Part shown: one piece after another, positions 9,202-17,558 of the stretch
Numbering within the stretch: the first letter of the stretch is position 1
Layout of the letters: every line of letters begins with the position of its first letter
Source: Rubinisphaera margarita
Lineage (GTDB): Bacteria > Planctomycetota > Planctomycetia > Planctomycetales > Planctomycetaceae
Direction: 5' to 3'
Assembly: GCF_022267515.1 (NCBI RefSeq)
Contig: NZ_JAKFGB010000009.1
Coordinates: forward strand, 372,001 to 436,000
DNA length: 64,000 nucleotides
The notes under the pieces: model-generated
What the model was told of the DNA's origin: nothing
The model's input: only the letters and a program-made list of their open reading frames with translations
The model's database searches: none
Translations under genes and position numbers: made by a program

Positions 9202-10983
9202 TCAGGGCGTTTCTGGACGGTTACCACTTCGAGGCTCAAGCTGAAGCACACCGAAGTCGGAGAAGTGAGCGGTGCCGTTCCGAACCAGCAGTTCCACCGT
9301 GCGAGTTTGCGCCTCCTGCTCATGATGAATGCCGCCGAGGCTCGTTCCGTTCGCGGAAACCACCCAGCCGTCAGGCTGATGCAGAATTGTGAGCTGCTGG
9401 TAGTGGGGCTGATCTCCCGACTGGTCGAACGCTACGGTTACGAGGTTCACGGACGGACGGAATTCACCGCTCGGTCCGTCGATGAGTCCCATGATAATCT
9501 GATTGCCCGCGAGCCGGATGGCCGGTTGTTGCCGCGGGCTGCTGCCGAGCAGAACCGTGACTTCCGCTCCTTCAAGCGGATTGATGCTCAACGTGAGTTG
9601 ATAGTAGGAGATGTCGCCAGAGGGAAGGCGGAACTCGTGCGCCCCGTCGGTCCCGGCCAGGACGGTCGCTCCAGTCAGACCATCGCCCAGGTCTTCCGCT
9701 GCGGTGACCCATGTTCCCGATTGCGCACCGCGAAGTGGCACGCTCACTCCATTAAACAGCGGAGCCAGCGGACGGTCGGCCGGGATCAAGTCCACATGAA
9801 CCGGGCCGGGTGGGGCGGCGGCCTGGCGCGGAATCATGACGAACCCGACGATCAGGAGAGCAGCCAGCAGCACACCGCCGCCGATCAGAAAGTGTTTCGA
9901 CTTTGAAGCCCAGATATCAGGTCGAGGCGCCGGAGTGGACACTGTTGTCTGTTCGAGCAAATCGTCGATGCGATGCAGGACATCCTCGTAGCGGGCGATC
10001 CGCTCGTTGACATCGGGGGCGGTCATCGCTGCGCACAGTTCGCTGCAACCTTGCGAGACAGGAGCAGGAAACGTGCGCGACCAGTCGGTGTCGCCATTCC
10101 ATTTGGCGGAGATCACCTGCATCACCGATTTGTTGGCATACGGACTCCGCCCCATCAGCATGAAAAAGAGGGTCGCTCCCAGCGAATAGATATCGGCTCG
10201 CTGGTCGACATGGGAGTCCTTCATCTGTTCGGGGGCGGCGTACGACGGCGTGCCGATCGTTGAGCCATCGAGCGTGAGTCGTGTCTTGTCCTGTTCGTTG
10301 GTCGTGGCTCGGGCCAGACCGAAGTCGGCCACTTTGACGAGCGGCAGGTTCGAATCGCGATGCAAGGCGGTATCGTCCCGCGTCAGCAGCAGATTGGCAG
10401 GCTTGATATCGCGATGGGTAATCCCTTGGGCCCCGGCGTGCGAAAGCGCAGCCGTCACCTGCCGCAGCAGTAATAGGGCGGTTCGTTCCGGAAGAGGACC
10501 TTCCCGCGTGATCCATTCCTGGAGAGTTTCGCCATCAACCAGTTCCATCGCCAGGTAAATGCGGCCCTGACAAAGGCCGTAATCGTAAGCGGCGACAATA
10601 TTCGGATGCCGCAGGCGCGCCACGAGCCGGGCTTCCTGCTGACTTCGTGTTGCCGAACTGGCGTCGCTCAGCTTCATTAACTTGAGCGCGACGATCCGAT
10701 CGAGATTCAACTGCCGCGCCTTGTAGACGGCCCCCATGCCGCCGCTGCCGAGCAGGTCGAGCAGTTCATAATCGGGAATGAAGTTGGTCGGATCGGTCAG
10801 CGGAATCAGATTCTCGACCTGTTGTGGATCGAGCAGTCCCTGTTCGTAGGCTACGTCAAGTGTCGCGAGATCCTTCTCACGGGCGACTTCCGTCAGTCGC
10901 TCCACCTCGTCGGCATCCAGGTACCCCTTGCGGATGACGAGATTCAGCAGGGTGATTTCAGAAATTGCGCTCTGTTGATCCAT
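9202..10983 (-). CDS. Hanks-type Ser/Thr protein kinase with transmembrane segment and C-terminal sensor region
   Basis: In the 593-residue protein the kinase domain spans about 70-345: glycine loop GSGGMGAVYKAR (79-90), lysine in VALKL (Lys101), catalytic loop THRDIKPAN (from 189), DFG at 220-222 and activation segment GTPSYAAPEQ. All key residues are present, so activity is likely. A membrane segment follows at about 365-385, leaving a C-terminal region of about 200 residues outside the cytoplasm. This is the PknB-like layout common in planctomycetes. The first 65 residues form an extra helical N-terminal region. It lies 14 bases downstream of the redoxin gene, so the two are probably co-transcribed. 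Confidence 0.95.
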   Translation of the reverse strand: MDQQSAISEITLLNLVIRKGYLDADEVERLTEVAREKDLATLDVAYEQGLLDPQQVENLIPLTDPTNFIPDYELLDLLGSGGMGAVYKARQLNLDRIVALKLMKLSDASSATRSQQEARLVARLRHPNIVAAYDYGLCQGRIYLAMELVDGETLQEWITREGPLPERTALLLLRQVTAALSHAGAQGITHRDIKPANLLLTRDDTALHRDSNLPLVKVADFGLARATTNEQDKTRLTLDGSTIGTPSYAAPEQMKDSHVDQRADIYSLGATLFFMLMGRSPYANKSVMQVISAKWNGDTDWSRTFPAPVSQGCSELCAAMTAPDVNERIARYEDVLHRIDDLLEQTTVSTPAPRPDIWASKSKHFLIGGGVLLAALLIVGFVMIPRQAAAPPGPVHVDLIPADRPLAPLFNGVSVPLRGAQSGTWVTAAEDLGDGLTGATVLAGTDGAHEFRLPSGDISYYQLTLSINPLEGAEVTVLLGSSPRQQPAIRLAGNQIIMGLIDGPSGEFRPSVNLVTVAFDQSGDQPHYQQLTILHQPDGWVVSANGTSLGGIHHEQEAQTRTVELLVRNGTAHFSDFGVLQLEPRSGNRPETP

Positions 10984-10997
10984 GGTGTGGAAATGTT

Positions 10998-11675
10998 TCA
11001 GTCCTGAGCGGCCTTGAGACTCTCCAGAATCTTCTTAACCGACGGCCGGTCGGCAGTGTGATCTTTCCCCACGTAGGCCAGGAGGACATTCCCCTGCTTA
11101 TCGATGACATACGTCGAAGGATGGGCGTTCTGTGAACGGATATCGAAAAAATCGACGGCTTTGAATTCTTCGTCGAGCAGAATCGGGAACGGGACCCGAT
11201 CCATTTGCGCCTTGCTGTCGGTCTGCGCGACCTTGATGAATTCATCAAGATGATCCCGAGGCCCCGGATAGACAACGAGAATCTCTGTCTCAAGTTCTTT
11301 AAACTTGTCGTAATTGGCAATCAGGCGAGCTGTCTGCGTGGTACAGAACGGACAGAGTGTGCCGTAGAAACCCTGCGTGAAAATCAGCACGACATTCTTC
11401 TCGCCCAGCACATCCTTCAGCAGCACCGGGTTGCCGTCCGTGTCCACGAACTGCAGATCATCCAACCCCTGAGGCGGAGTCGTATTCGAGGCCAACTCGT
11501 CTTTGAAGACGATGTTCTCCGGCGTGACATTGTAGTAGTCGTTGCCGTAGTCGGAGTCCGAAGAGTACGAGTAAGTCGTCGCCGGTGGCGGCGTCTCCGG
11601 CTCTGAACAGCCCCCCAGAAGCGGAGCAATCGGCAGGCAGACCGCAAGCATGATTCGCAAAACGCGGCAAGACAT
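10998..11675 (-). CDS. redoxin (AhpC/TSA-like) lipoprotein
   Basis: The 225-residue product starts with a lipoprotein signal (hydrophobic residues 7-20 ending LLGGC; Cys23 is the predicted lipidation site) followed by a Ser/Tyr/Asp-rich linker. The thioredoxin-fold part shows VVLIFTQGFYGTLCPFC, a peroxiredoxin-type peroxidatic region with a CPFC pair, and HPSTYVIDKQGNVLLAYVG near the C-terminus. It is probably a membrane-tethered thiol peroxidase or oxidoreductase. Only 14 bases separate it from the kinase gene downstream. A start at Met9 is possible, but the ATG at 11675 gives a better basic N-region. Confidence 0.88.
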   Translation of the reverse strand: MSCRVLRIMLAVCLPIAPLLGGCSEPETPPPATTYSYSSDSDYGNDYYNVTPENIVFKDELASNTTPPQGLDDLQFVDTDGNPVLLKDVLGEKNVVLIFTQGFYGTLCPFCTTQTARLIANYDKFKELETEILVVYPGPRDHLDEFIKVAQTDSKAQMDRVPFPILLDEEFKAVDFFDIRSQNAHPSTYVIDKQGNVLLAYVGKDHTADRPSVKKILESLKAAQD

Positions 11676-11886
11676 TAGACAGGCCCGTCAATGAGAGTTC
11701 ATCATGAGGTACAGGATACGACCATGATTTTATCATAACGTACACCCTGATTGCGAAGAATCCCCTGTCATTCGGAATATTACGAACCTTTACGCCGTCG
11801 CTACGGGAGTCGACTTCTCTAGCGGCGCCCCGCTTGCAAAGTAGACCTCTTAACTCAAAACGTCAGTGAGGGACACACCTCACACG

Positions 11887-11913
11887 CCTTCGCTCACGCG
11901 TCGGGTTGGGATG
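11887..11913 (-). repeat. dispersed repeat, GAAGCGTGAGCGAGG family, copy 1
   Basis: Read on the minus strand, this 27-base segment matches the copy at 30122-30148 at 25 positions. It begins CATCCCAACCCGA and ends with the GTGAGCGA core. Other copies are at 30122-30195 and, shortened, at 62997-63013. Confidence 0.6.
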
Positions 11914-11944
11914 TCCAGTGTCCCTCGTTCGGATCGCTGGTCGC

Positions 11945-11979
11945 AAAAAAAAAGCACCCGTCTGATTCTGACGGGTGCT
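11945..11979 (-). terminator. rho-independent terminator of the phosphofructokinase gene
   Basis: A perfect 10-bp stem (AGCACCCGTC at 11953-11962 with GACGGGTGCT at 11970-11979, 7-base loop) is followed on the minus strand by a run of nine T. It begins 26 bases after the pfk stop codon. Confidence 0.9.
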
Positions 11980-12004
11980 ATTGGATTCTGTTTGTATTCC
12001 GAGA

Positions 12005-13030
12005 TTACTTCAGGAACACGGCGGCTTCTTCGTAGAAGGAGTCATCCAGGACTCGCATCTTGTCGACGGCATCTTTGAGAGGCACGCCGACGATTCGGGT
12101 CCCCTTCAGTGCGACCATCTTGCCGAAGTCTTTGTCGAGGGCCAGCTGACCGGCGTGGACACCACAGCGGGTTCCGAGCACGCGGTCGAAGGCACTCGGG
12201 CTTCCGCCACGCTGCAGGTGGCCGAGGATGACCGAACGGGTTTCGATTTCCATCCGCTCTTCGATGATCTTGGCAACCTGATCGCCGATTCCACCCAGCT
12301 TCACATGACCGAACTCGTCCAGTTCCTGGTCTTTGGTCACGAAGTCTTTGCTCAGCTTCGCGCCTTCGCTCACGACGACGATGCCGTACTTCTTGCCGGA
12401 ATCGAGCTTTCGCTTCAGCGTCTCGACCATGTCGTCCAGGTCGACCGGCTTTTCCGGAACCATGAAGTAGTCGGCTCCGTTGGCGATGGCCGAGTAGCAG
12501 GCAATCCAGCCGGCGTGACGTCCCATCACTTCGACGACCAGAATTCGGCGATGCGATTCGGCGGTCGTGCGGAGGCGATCGATGGCGTCGGTGACGATAT
12601 TGATACAGGTATCGAAACCGAAGGTCTGATCGGTGGCACTCAGGTCGTTATCGATGGTCTTCGGGCAGCCGATGGTCGGGAAGTTCTTTTCCGAGTACAG
12701 CTTGCTGGCCACGCCCAGCGTGTCGTCACCGCCGATGGCGACGAGGCAGTCGAGTCCGAGCTTCTTGAAGGTCTCGAGGATCTGATCAATTTCCGCCGGA
12801 TTCTTCCAGGGGTTCGTGCGGGACGAACCGAGAATCGTGCCGCCCTTGTCGAAAATCGAATCGGTGTTTGCGGGCGTCAGCTGGATATGGTTGCCGGTAA
12901 TGGCGCCGCGCCATCCTTCCAGCAGTCCCAGACATTCGCCGCCAGCATTGTCGATCACTTTGACAACGCCACGAATCACGGGATTCAGACCCGGGCAATC
13001 CCCACCACCAGTAAGCAGACCAACTTTCAT
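12005..13030 (-). CDS. pfkA: 6-phosphofructokinase, residues of the PPi-dependent type
   Basis: The 341-residue enzyme begins with MKVGLLTGGGDCPGLNPVIR, the nucleotide/phosphoryl-donor loop of group III phosphofructokinases. The two positions that discriminate donors read GGDDT (Asp103) and PKTIDND (Lys124). In this family Asp and Lys at these sites go with pyrophosphate use, whereas ATP enzymes have Gly at the first site. The sugar-phosphate motifs MGRHAGW and the C-terminal LGHLQRGGSPSAFD are intact. It phosphorylates fructose 6-phosphate, reversibly if PPi-dependent. The gene stands alone with its own terminator. Automated annotation would probably call it ATP-dependent; I favour PPi from the sequence. 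Confidence 0.93.
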   Translation of the reverse strand: MKVGLLTGGGDCPGLNPVIRGVVKVIDNAGGECLGLLEGWRGAITGNHIQLTPANTDSIFDKGGTILGSSRTNPWKNPAEIDQILETFKKLGLDCLVAIGGDDTLGVASKLYSEKNFPTIGCPKTIDNDLSATDQTFGFDTCINIVTDAIDRLRTTAESHRRILVVEVMGRHAGWIACYSAIANGADYFMVPEKPVDLDDMVETLKRKLDSGKKYGIVVVSEGAKLSKDFVTKDQELDEFGHVKLGGIGDQVAKIIEERMEIETRSVILGHLQRGGSPSAFDRVLGTRCGVHAGQLALDKDFGKMVALKGTRIVGVPLKDAVDKMRVLDDSFYEEAAVFLK

Positions 13031-13325
13031 CGTTATGATTCCTCTAGTTATCGTTACGGAATGTACCCTGGGTCAGATGGACAGTGGGCCTTGAGCCGAT
13101 CACTCGACCGTATGGCCGCGTAGGAACGTTTGGGCCTGAAAATCAGGACGCCATGCGAACGGAACGGCGACACCGCGAAATAAACTGCTCTCGTGTCAGC
13201 CATCAGCCGACGTCCGGGTTCCAGTGCCAGCCCCAGGCCGACATGGCGAAATCCTGTCCATCAGAAGAGGCAAAGCGCGTGCTGCCTCTGTTGCGCCCAG
13301 AGCTTAATGAATTGCGAGCGAGATT

Positions 13326-14663
13326 TCAAAACGTCCGTTCGAGGAACGTGGTATCGATTTTCCCCTCTTTGAACGCCGAATGAGCCAGTACACGGCGAGC
13401 CAGCGGAATCGTCGTTTTCACGCCTTCGATGACGAACTCGTCTAGAGCCGCCAGTGCGCAGGCGATCGATTCTTCCCGCGTCGGGCGATGGACGATCAGC
13501 TTTCCGATCATCGAATCGTAATACGGGCTGATCATGTACCCTTCGTGGACGTGCGAATCGAAGCGAATCCCCAGCCCCCCCGGAACACGCAGTTTCGTGA
13601 TTCGCCCCGGGCAACCACGGTAGTCGTTCTCCGGATCCTCGGCGTTGATGCGAATCTCGATCGCCGAGCCGTTGGTCTGGATGTTCTTCTGCTTGACCGT
13701 CAGCTCTTCGCCGGCGGCAACGCGGATCTGCTGCTTGATCAGGTCAATACCAGTCACCATTTCACTGACCGGGTGCTCGACCTGAATGCGGGCGTTCACT
13801 TCGATGAAGTAGAACTGATGCTCCTTGTCGACGATGAACTCAACCGTCCCTGCGTTGTAATATCCGCAGGTCTTGATGAGCCGAACGGCCGATTTGCAGA
13901 TATCTTCGCGGACGGACTTCGGCAGGTCCGGAGCCGGGCTTTCTTCGACCAGTTTCTGGTGCTTCCGCTGCGTGGAGCAGTCGCGTTCCCAGAGATGGAC
14001 ACAGTTGCCGTGCTGGTCGGCAAGAACCTGCACTTCGACGTGCCGCGGACGTTCGATGTACTTTTCGAGGTAAACGCCCGGGTTCTTGAACGCCTTCTCG
14101 GCCTCCTGCCGAGCCGCGCTGAAGCCGGATTTCAGCGAGATCTCGTTCATGGCGACCCGCATCCCTTTTCCGCCGCCACCAGCGGTGGCTTTGATCAGGA
14201 CGGGATAACCGATGCGGCCGGCCACTTCGAGGGCGGTTTTCTCGTCGACCACGAGGCCATCGCTTCCTGGAACGACATTCACCTTGGCTTCGGCTGCAAT
14301 CTTGCGAGCCGAGACCTTGTCGCCCAGCTTCTCCATGGCGGTGTGATGCGGGCCGATGAACTCGATGCTGCACTCGCGGCAGACTTCGGCAAAGTGAGCG
14401 TTCTCCGCCAGGAAGCCATAGCCGGGGTGAATCGCCTGAACGTTGCCGATCTCGGCCGCGGAAATGATGCGATCAATCAGCAGATAACTTTCGCCTGCCG
14501 GGGCTTTGCCAATGCAATAAGCCTCGTCGGCCAGCGAGAGGTAATGGGCGCCGCGATCGGCTTCACTGTAAACCGCGACGGTTTCGATGCCCATTTCGCG
14601 GCAGGCCCGCATAATTCGCAGGGCGATTTCGCCGCGGTTCGCGATCAGAATTCTCTGGAACAT
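13326..14663 (-). CDS. accC: acetyl-CoA carboxylase, biotin carboxylase subunit
   Basis: At 445 residues this has the normal AccC length. It starts FQRILIANRGEIALRI, has the ATP-grasp loop KATAGGGGKGMR, HVEVQVLADQHGN, and the catalytic EVNARIQVEHPVSE block. It carboxylates biotin on AccB with ATP and bicarbonate, the first step of fatty acid synthesis. It lies about 140 bases downstream of accB on the same strand, the usual accBC arrangement. An AGAGGCA/TGCCTCT hairpin lies past the stop at about 13270-13292 but has no T-run. Confidence 0.97.
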   Translation of the reverse strand: MFQRILIANRGEIALRIMRACREMGIETVAVYSEADRGAHYLSLADEAYCIGKAPAGESYLLIDRIISAAEIGNVQAIHPGYGFLAENAHFAEVCRECSIEFIGPHHTAMEKLGDKVSARKIAAEAKVNVVPGSDGLVVDEKTALEVAGRIGYPVLIKATAGGGGKGMRVAMNEISLKSGFSAARQEAEKAFKNPGVYLEKYIERPRHVEVQVLADQHGNCVHLWERDCSTQRKHQKLVEESPAPDLPKSVREDICKSAVRLIKTCGYYNAGTVEFIVDKEHQFYFIEVNARIQVEHPVSEMVTGIDLIKQQIRVAAGEELTVKQKNIQTNGSAIEIRINAEDPENDYRGCPGRITKLRVPGGLGIRFDSHVHEGYMISPYYDSMIGKLIVHRPTREESIACALAALDEFVIEGVKTTIPLARRVLAHSAFKEGKIDTTFLERTF

Positions 14664-14801
14664 AAACCCGTTTGCCTATCGGATCATCATCCGACATGAG
14701 AACTGAATGTGAGCGGAAATCGAAATCGATTCCCGAGTGATTCGCGCTTCCGTAAGTCTCCCCGGGATGAGAGCGGGCGGACGTCCGCAGCTGCTCCACA
14801 A

Positions 14802-15317
14802 CTATTTCGGACGCACCTTGAACAGCGGCTGGTTGAAGTCCACGGCGTCGCCATCTTTGACGAGGACCTTCTCGATGACACCGGAACACTCGGCGGGAAT
14901 CTGGTTGAACACCTTCATCGCTTCCACCAGGCAGACCGTGGTGTCCGGAGAGACGGTTGAGCCGACCTTCACGAACGCTGGATCGTCCGGGCTGGGCGAT
15001 GAATAAAACGTGCCCACGGTCGGACTCTTGATTTCAATCAGGCCTTCATCAGCGGCCGAAGGGGCCGCAGCTGCGCCGGCTGCAGAAGCAGGAGCCGCTG
15101 CCGGGGCGGCGGCTGGTGCCGGAGCCTGCGGCATGGCCGGCATCGCTGGCATTGGCATGGCCGTCACCTGAGGGCCACGACGGAGACGCCACTGTTCGTC
15201 GCCATTTCGCAGGTTGACCTCGGTCACATCATGAGCTTCCATCATCTCGATCAGTTGCCGCAGCTGCGCAAGATCGAAAGAGCCCTTTGCGGAAGTGCCT
15301 TTTGGTTTGTCGTTCAT
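14802..15317 (-). CDS. accB: acetyl-CoA carboxylase, biotin carboxyl carrier protein
   Basis: From the ATG at 15317 the protein has 171 residues; a GTG six codons upstream (15335) with AAGGG before it is an alternative start. The N-terminal helix-rich part is joined by an Ala/Pro/Met-rich linker (about residues 55-85), typical of AccB, to a biotinyl domain. The acceptor is Lys135 in EAMKVF; most homologues have EAMKM, and the Val is a mild variant. It carries biotin between AccC and the carboxyltransferase. It lies between the peptidase gene upstream and accC downstream. Confidence 0.95.
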   Translation of the reverse strand: MNDKPKGTSAKGSFDLAQLRQLIEMMEAHDVTEVNLRNGDEQWRLRRGPQVTAMPMPAMPAMPQAPAPAAAPAAAPASAAGAAAAPSAADEGLIEIKSPTVGTFYSSPSPDDPAFVKVGSTVSPDTTVCLVEAMKVFNQIPAECSGVIEKVLVKDGDAVDFNQPLFKVRPK

Positions 15318-15414
15318 ATGCTTTCTATCGCTCACCAGAGCCCTTGATACTGTCAGTGAAGAGCTGTTCGAGACGGGCGGTGGCAGCAGACTGGGCGTTG
15401 CGCGAGTGCTGCCG

Positions 15415-16518
15415 TCACCGGATTACACTTGATTCCAGGTCTTTCGGAAGTGAGGACAGAACCTCAATCCCGTCTTTGGTTACCAGAACGTCATCTTCGA
15501 TGCGGATGCCGCCCCACCCGGGAAAATACAGCCCCGGCTCCACAGTCACAACCATTCCCGGCTTGAAGACGTCTTCTGACGTCGGACCGAGCCGAATGGC
15601 TTCGTGAACCTGAAGACCGAAACCGTGCCCCAAACCGTGGTTGAACTTCGGACCAACACCGTGATCTTCCATCACCTTCCGGGCAATGCGATCGACATCG
15701 CTGGCCCGAACCCCGGGGCCGATCGCTTTGATCGATTCCTCCTGGGCAGTTTTCACAACCTCATACATGCGTTGAAGTTTGGACGAGATGCTACCTGTGA
15801 TGATCATCCTCGTCAAGTCGCTGACATACCCCGCGTGTGTCCGGGCGCCCCAGTCGACCAGCAGGAACGGGGACTCGCCGATGGTTGTCTGCCCCGGACG
15901 GGCATGAGGTAACGCCGCTCGCTCGCCCACCGCGGTAATAATTTCGAACCCGGCACCCACCGCTCCGAACCTGCGCATCCCCTCTTCCAGAAGAAAAGCG
16001 GCCTGAAGTTCGGTCATGTCCCTGGTCAGCGTCGCCCGTAAATAGTCAAACGCTTTTTCCGCCTGACGGACTGCTTCGCGGATTTCCCGAACTTCATCCG
16101 GATCCTTGATCGCCCGCAGCGGCTCAACCAGCCCTTTGACCGGAATCAGATCCGGGGATTCAACCACCTCTTCCAGTTGAGCGGCGGCATCGTAGCTGAT
16201 GGCGGTGGATTCAAAGCCGCAGACGGGAACATCGAGGGAGCGAAGATTGTCGGCCGTAGTTTGCAACAGGGTCCGGTCAACCGAGCGGATGACCGCTTCC
16301 ACATCGGGGCACTCTTCCTGCAGCTGTGTCGTGAAGCGGCCATCGCTGATGATCCGCTCCACATTTTCTCCAATCAGCAACCAGCTGCTGTCACCCGAGA
16401 AACCGGTGAGATAGCGGATGTTCGTTTCGTTGCAGATGAGAACTGCGGGAAGCTTCTCTTTCTTGAGAACCTTCTTGAGCTTCTCACGACGTGCGGCGAA
16501 TCGATGCTGTGGGATCAT
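15415..16518 (-). CDS. Xaa-Pro aminopeptidase/dipeptidase, M24 family
   Basis: The 367-residue protein has an N-terminal creatinase-like domain (about 1-130) and a C-terminal pita-bread metallopeptidase domain. Metal ligands are visible in VDWGARTHAGYVSDLTR, in the HGLGHGFGLQVHE block and in VVTVEPGLYFPGWGGIRIEDD. It should cleave the N-terminal residue before proline in the cytoplasm using two metal ions. The peptidase-accB-accC order is also found in Firmicutes, where efp lies between; efp is absent here. PepP versus PepQ specificity is not distinguishable. Confidence 0.94.
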   Translation of the reverse strand: MIPQHRFAARREKLKKVLKKEKLPAVLICNETNIRYLTGFSGDSSWLLIGENVERIISDGRFTTQLQEECPDVEAVIRSVDRTLLQTTADNLRSLDVPVCGFESTAISYDAAAQLEEVVESPDLIPVKGLVEPLRAIKDPDEVREIREAVRQAEKAFDYLRATLTRDMTELQAAFLLEEGMRRFGAVGAGFEIITAVGERAALPHARPGQTTIGESPFLLVDWGARTHAGYVSDLTRMIITGSISSKLQRMYEVVKTAQEESIKAIGPGVRASDVDRIARKVMEDHGVGPKFNHGLGHGFGLQVHEAIRLGPTSEDVFKPGMVVTVEPGLYFPGWGGIRIEDDVLVTKDGIEVLSSLPKDLESSVIR

Positions 16519-16681
16519 AGGGGTTCCTCATCGCAGGACAGGACGCGAATGGCCGTGAAGTGACTGGAAAGCGACAGAACAGTCGGTTTTCAACAGAGAC
16601 AGGACTGATGCTCGGTCTGTTTTTTTAACGTTTGGTGAACGAATAGCAAGGCGCAATCGGGTTTCAGCCTCCGCGTTCGTC

Positions 16682-16729
16682 TAGAGCGAATTCAGGATTC
16701 GACTGCAGGAGAAGCATGAAAATGCTCTA
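16682..16729. repeat. 48-bp TA-flanked inverted-repeat element, MITE-like
   Basis: The element starts TAGAGCGAATTC and ends GAAAATGCTCTA; the ends are imperfect inverted repeats (9 of 12) bounded by TA dinucleotides, as expected for Tc1/IS630-type insertion. The right end, with ACTGCAGG and ATGAAAATGCTCTAA, recurs at 49034-49060 beside an IS630 transposase remnant. The last bases supply the TAG stop of the adjacent nitroreductase gene. Confidence 0.55.
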
Positions 16730-17365
16730 ACGAACCGACACCCGCTCGACCCAGCCCGATAGCGGCCCCCGTTTGTCACGCAACTTGCTGGTCGCCACGG
16801 TGGCGTTCCTCACGTCCTGCGGGAAGAAGAACAAAGAACCGAGTAGAAGTTCCCGTGGCGGGATGCCAAGCAGGTCAAACACCTCCGGCGTCCGTAGAAT
16901 GCCGCCACTCGACCAGTAGTTACGGATTCCGCTGGCCGTCGCTCCCAGCAGCAGGTTCTGCACCGCTGCTCCGGCGGCCGCCAGATGTTCCATATTCTCC
17001 AGCGTCGGAGCAAACAGACCGTCGGTCTGGTATTCGGCCGGGTTCGGCAGCCAGGTCGCCTGCACCAGACAGTCGGCAGTCGCCAGCATCTCCATGATCT
17101 TGGAGCTGTCCTTTCCCAGCAGCCGATCTCTCAGCCTGCGGCAACTCGCGGCATCGAGAACGTAAAACCGCCAGGGCATAACGGCTGCCAGTTCTCTGCC
17201 CTGAAGATGCGTCGCATCCGCCGGCCGATGAAAGGGAGCCCAGGCGGCTAGTTCCAGCAACTGGTCGGTCAGCGTCGTTTCCGCCGAAGCAGGAAATGGT
17301 TCAGACGACAGCACTTTCTCGGTACAACGTTCGCGAATGACTTCAGACAGAACTTCTGCGCGCAT
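16727..17365 (-). CDS. nitroreductase-family protein
   Basis: A start at the ATG at 17365 (212 residues) is preferred because GAGAGA precedes it; an in-frame ATG lies at 17377. The protein shows the nitroreductase pattern in looser form: LLELAAWAPFHRPAD, the AVMPWRFYVLD strand, NMEHLAAAGAAVQNLLLGATASG and a final LLGSLFFFPQD. It is presumably an FMN oxidoreductase with unknown substrate, and it differs clearly from the other nitroreductase in the window (4931-5527). Its stop codon is the TAG at the end of the 48-bp repeat element, so the native C-terminus may have been altered by that insertion. Confidence 0.85.
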   Translation of the reverse strand: MRAEVLSEVIRERCTEKVLSSEPFPASAETTLTDQLLELAAWAPFHRPADATHLQGRELAAVMPWRFYVLDAASCRRLRDRLLGKDSSKIMEMLATADCLVQATWLPNPAEYQTDGLFAPTLENMEHLAAAGAAVQNLLLGATASGIRNYWSSGGILRTPEVFDLLGIPPRELLLGSLFFFPQDVRNATVATSKLRDKRGPLSGWVERVSVR

Positions 17366-17482
17366 GGATTCTCTCATTGATTTGAGTCAAGAATTCGGCT
17401 TCGCGGATGTTATAGCGACTCGCGAGGTCTTCTTCGAACGCGACCGGTGTCCAACGGGCTTTCGGTGAACCCCTGAAATGAA

Positions 17483-17518
17483 GAACACCGGACCGGCATT
17501 CCTGCCCGCCCGGTGTTC
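17483..17518 (-). terminator. probable terminator of the first RTX-calpain gene
   Basis: GAACACCGG (17483-17491) pairs with CCGGTGTTC (17510-17518), 41 bases past the stop of the gene ending at 17559. On the minus strand it is followed by TTCATTTC, only moderately T-rich. Confidence 0.5.
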
Positions 17519-17558
17519 GGCCCGCACTTCATTCCGTTTTCGGTCTTACGCAAACCCG

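Larger units (their letters stand above)
11676..12004. other. intergenic region with pfk terminator and one dispersed repeat copy
   Basis: The 329 bases between the redoxin and phosphofructokinase genes hold the terminator of the latter (11945-11979) and a copy of the GAAGCGTGAGCGAGG-type repeat (11887-11913). An AT-rich stretch near 11720-11800 probably contains the redoxin promoter, but no clear hexamers stand out. Confidence 0.5.

Noticed and set aside
11975..13123. 382-codon frame opposite the phosphofructokinase gene
   Set aside because: Shadow frame; it also runs through the pfk start and lacks any motif.
13488..14699. 403-codon frame opposite accC
   Set aside because: Complementary-strand shadow of accC with no recognisable motif.
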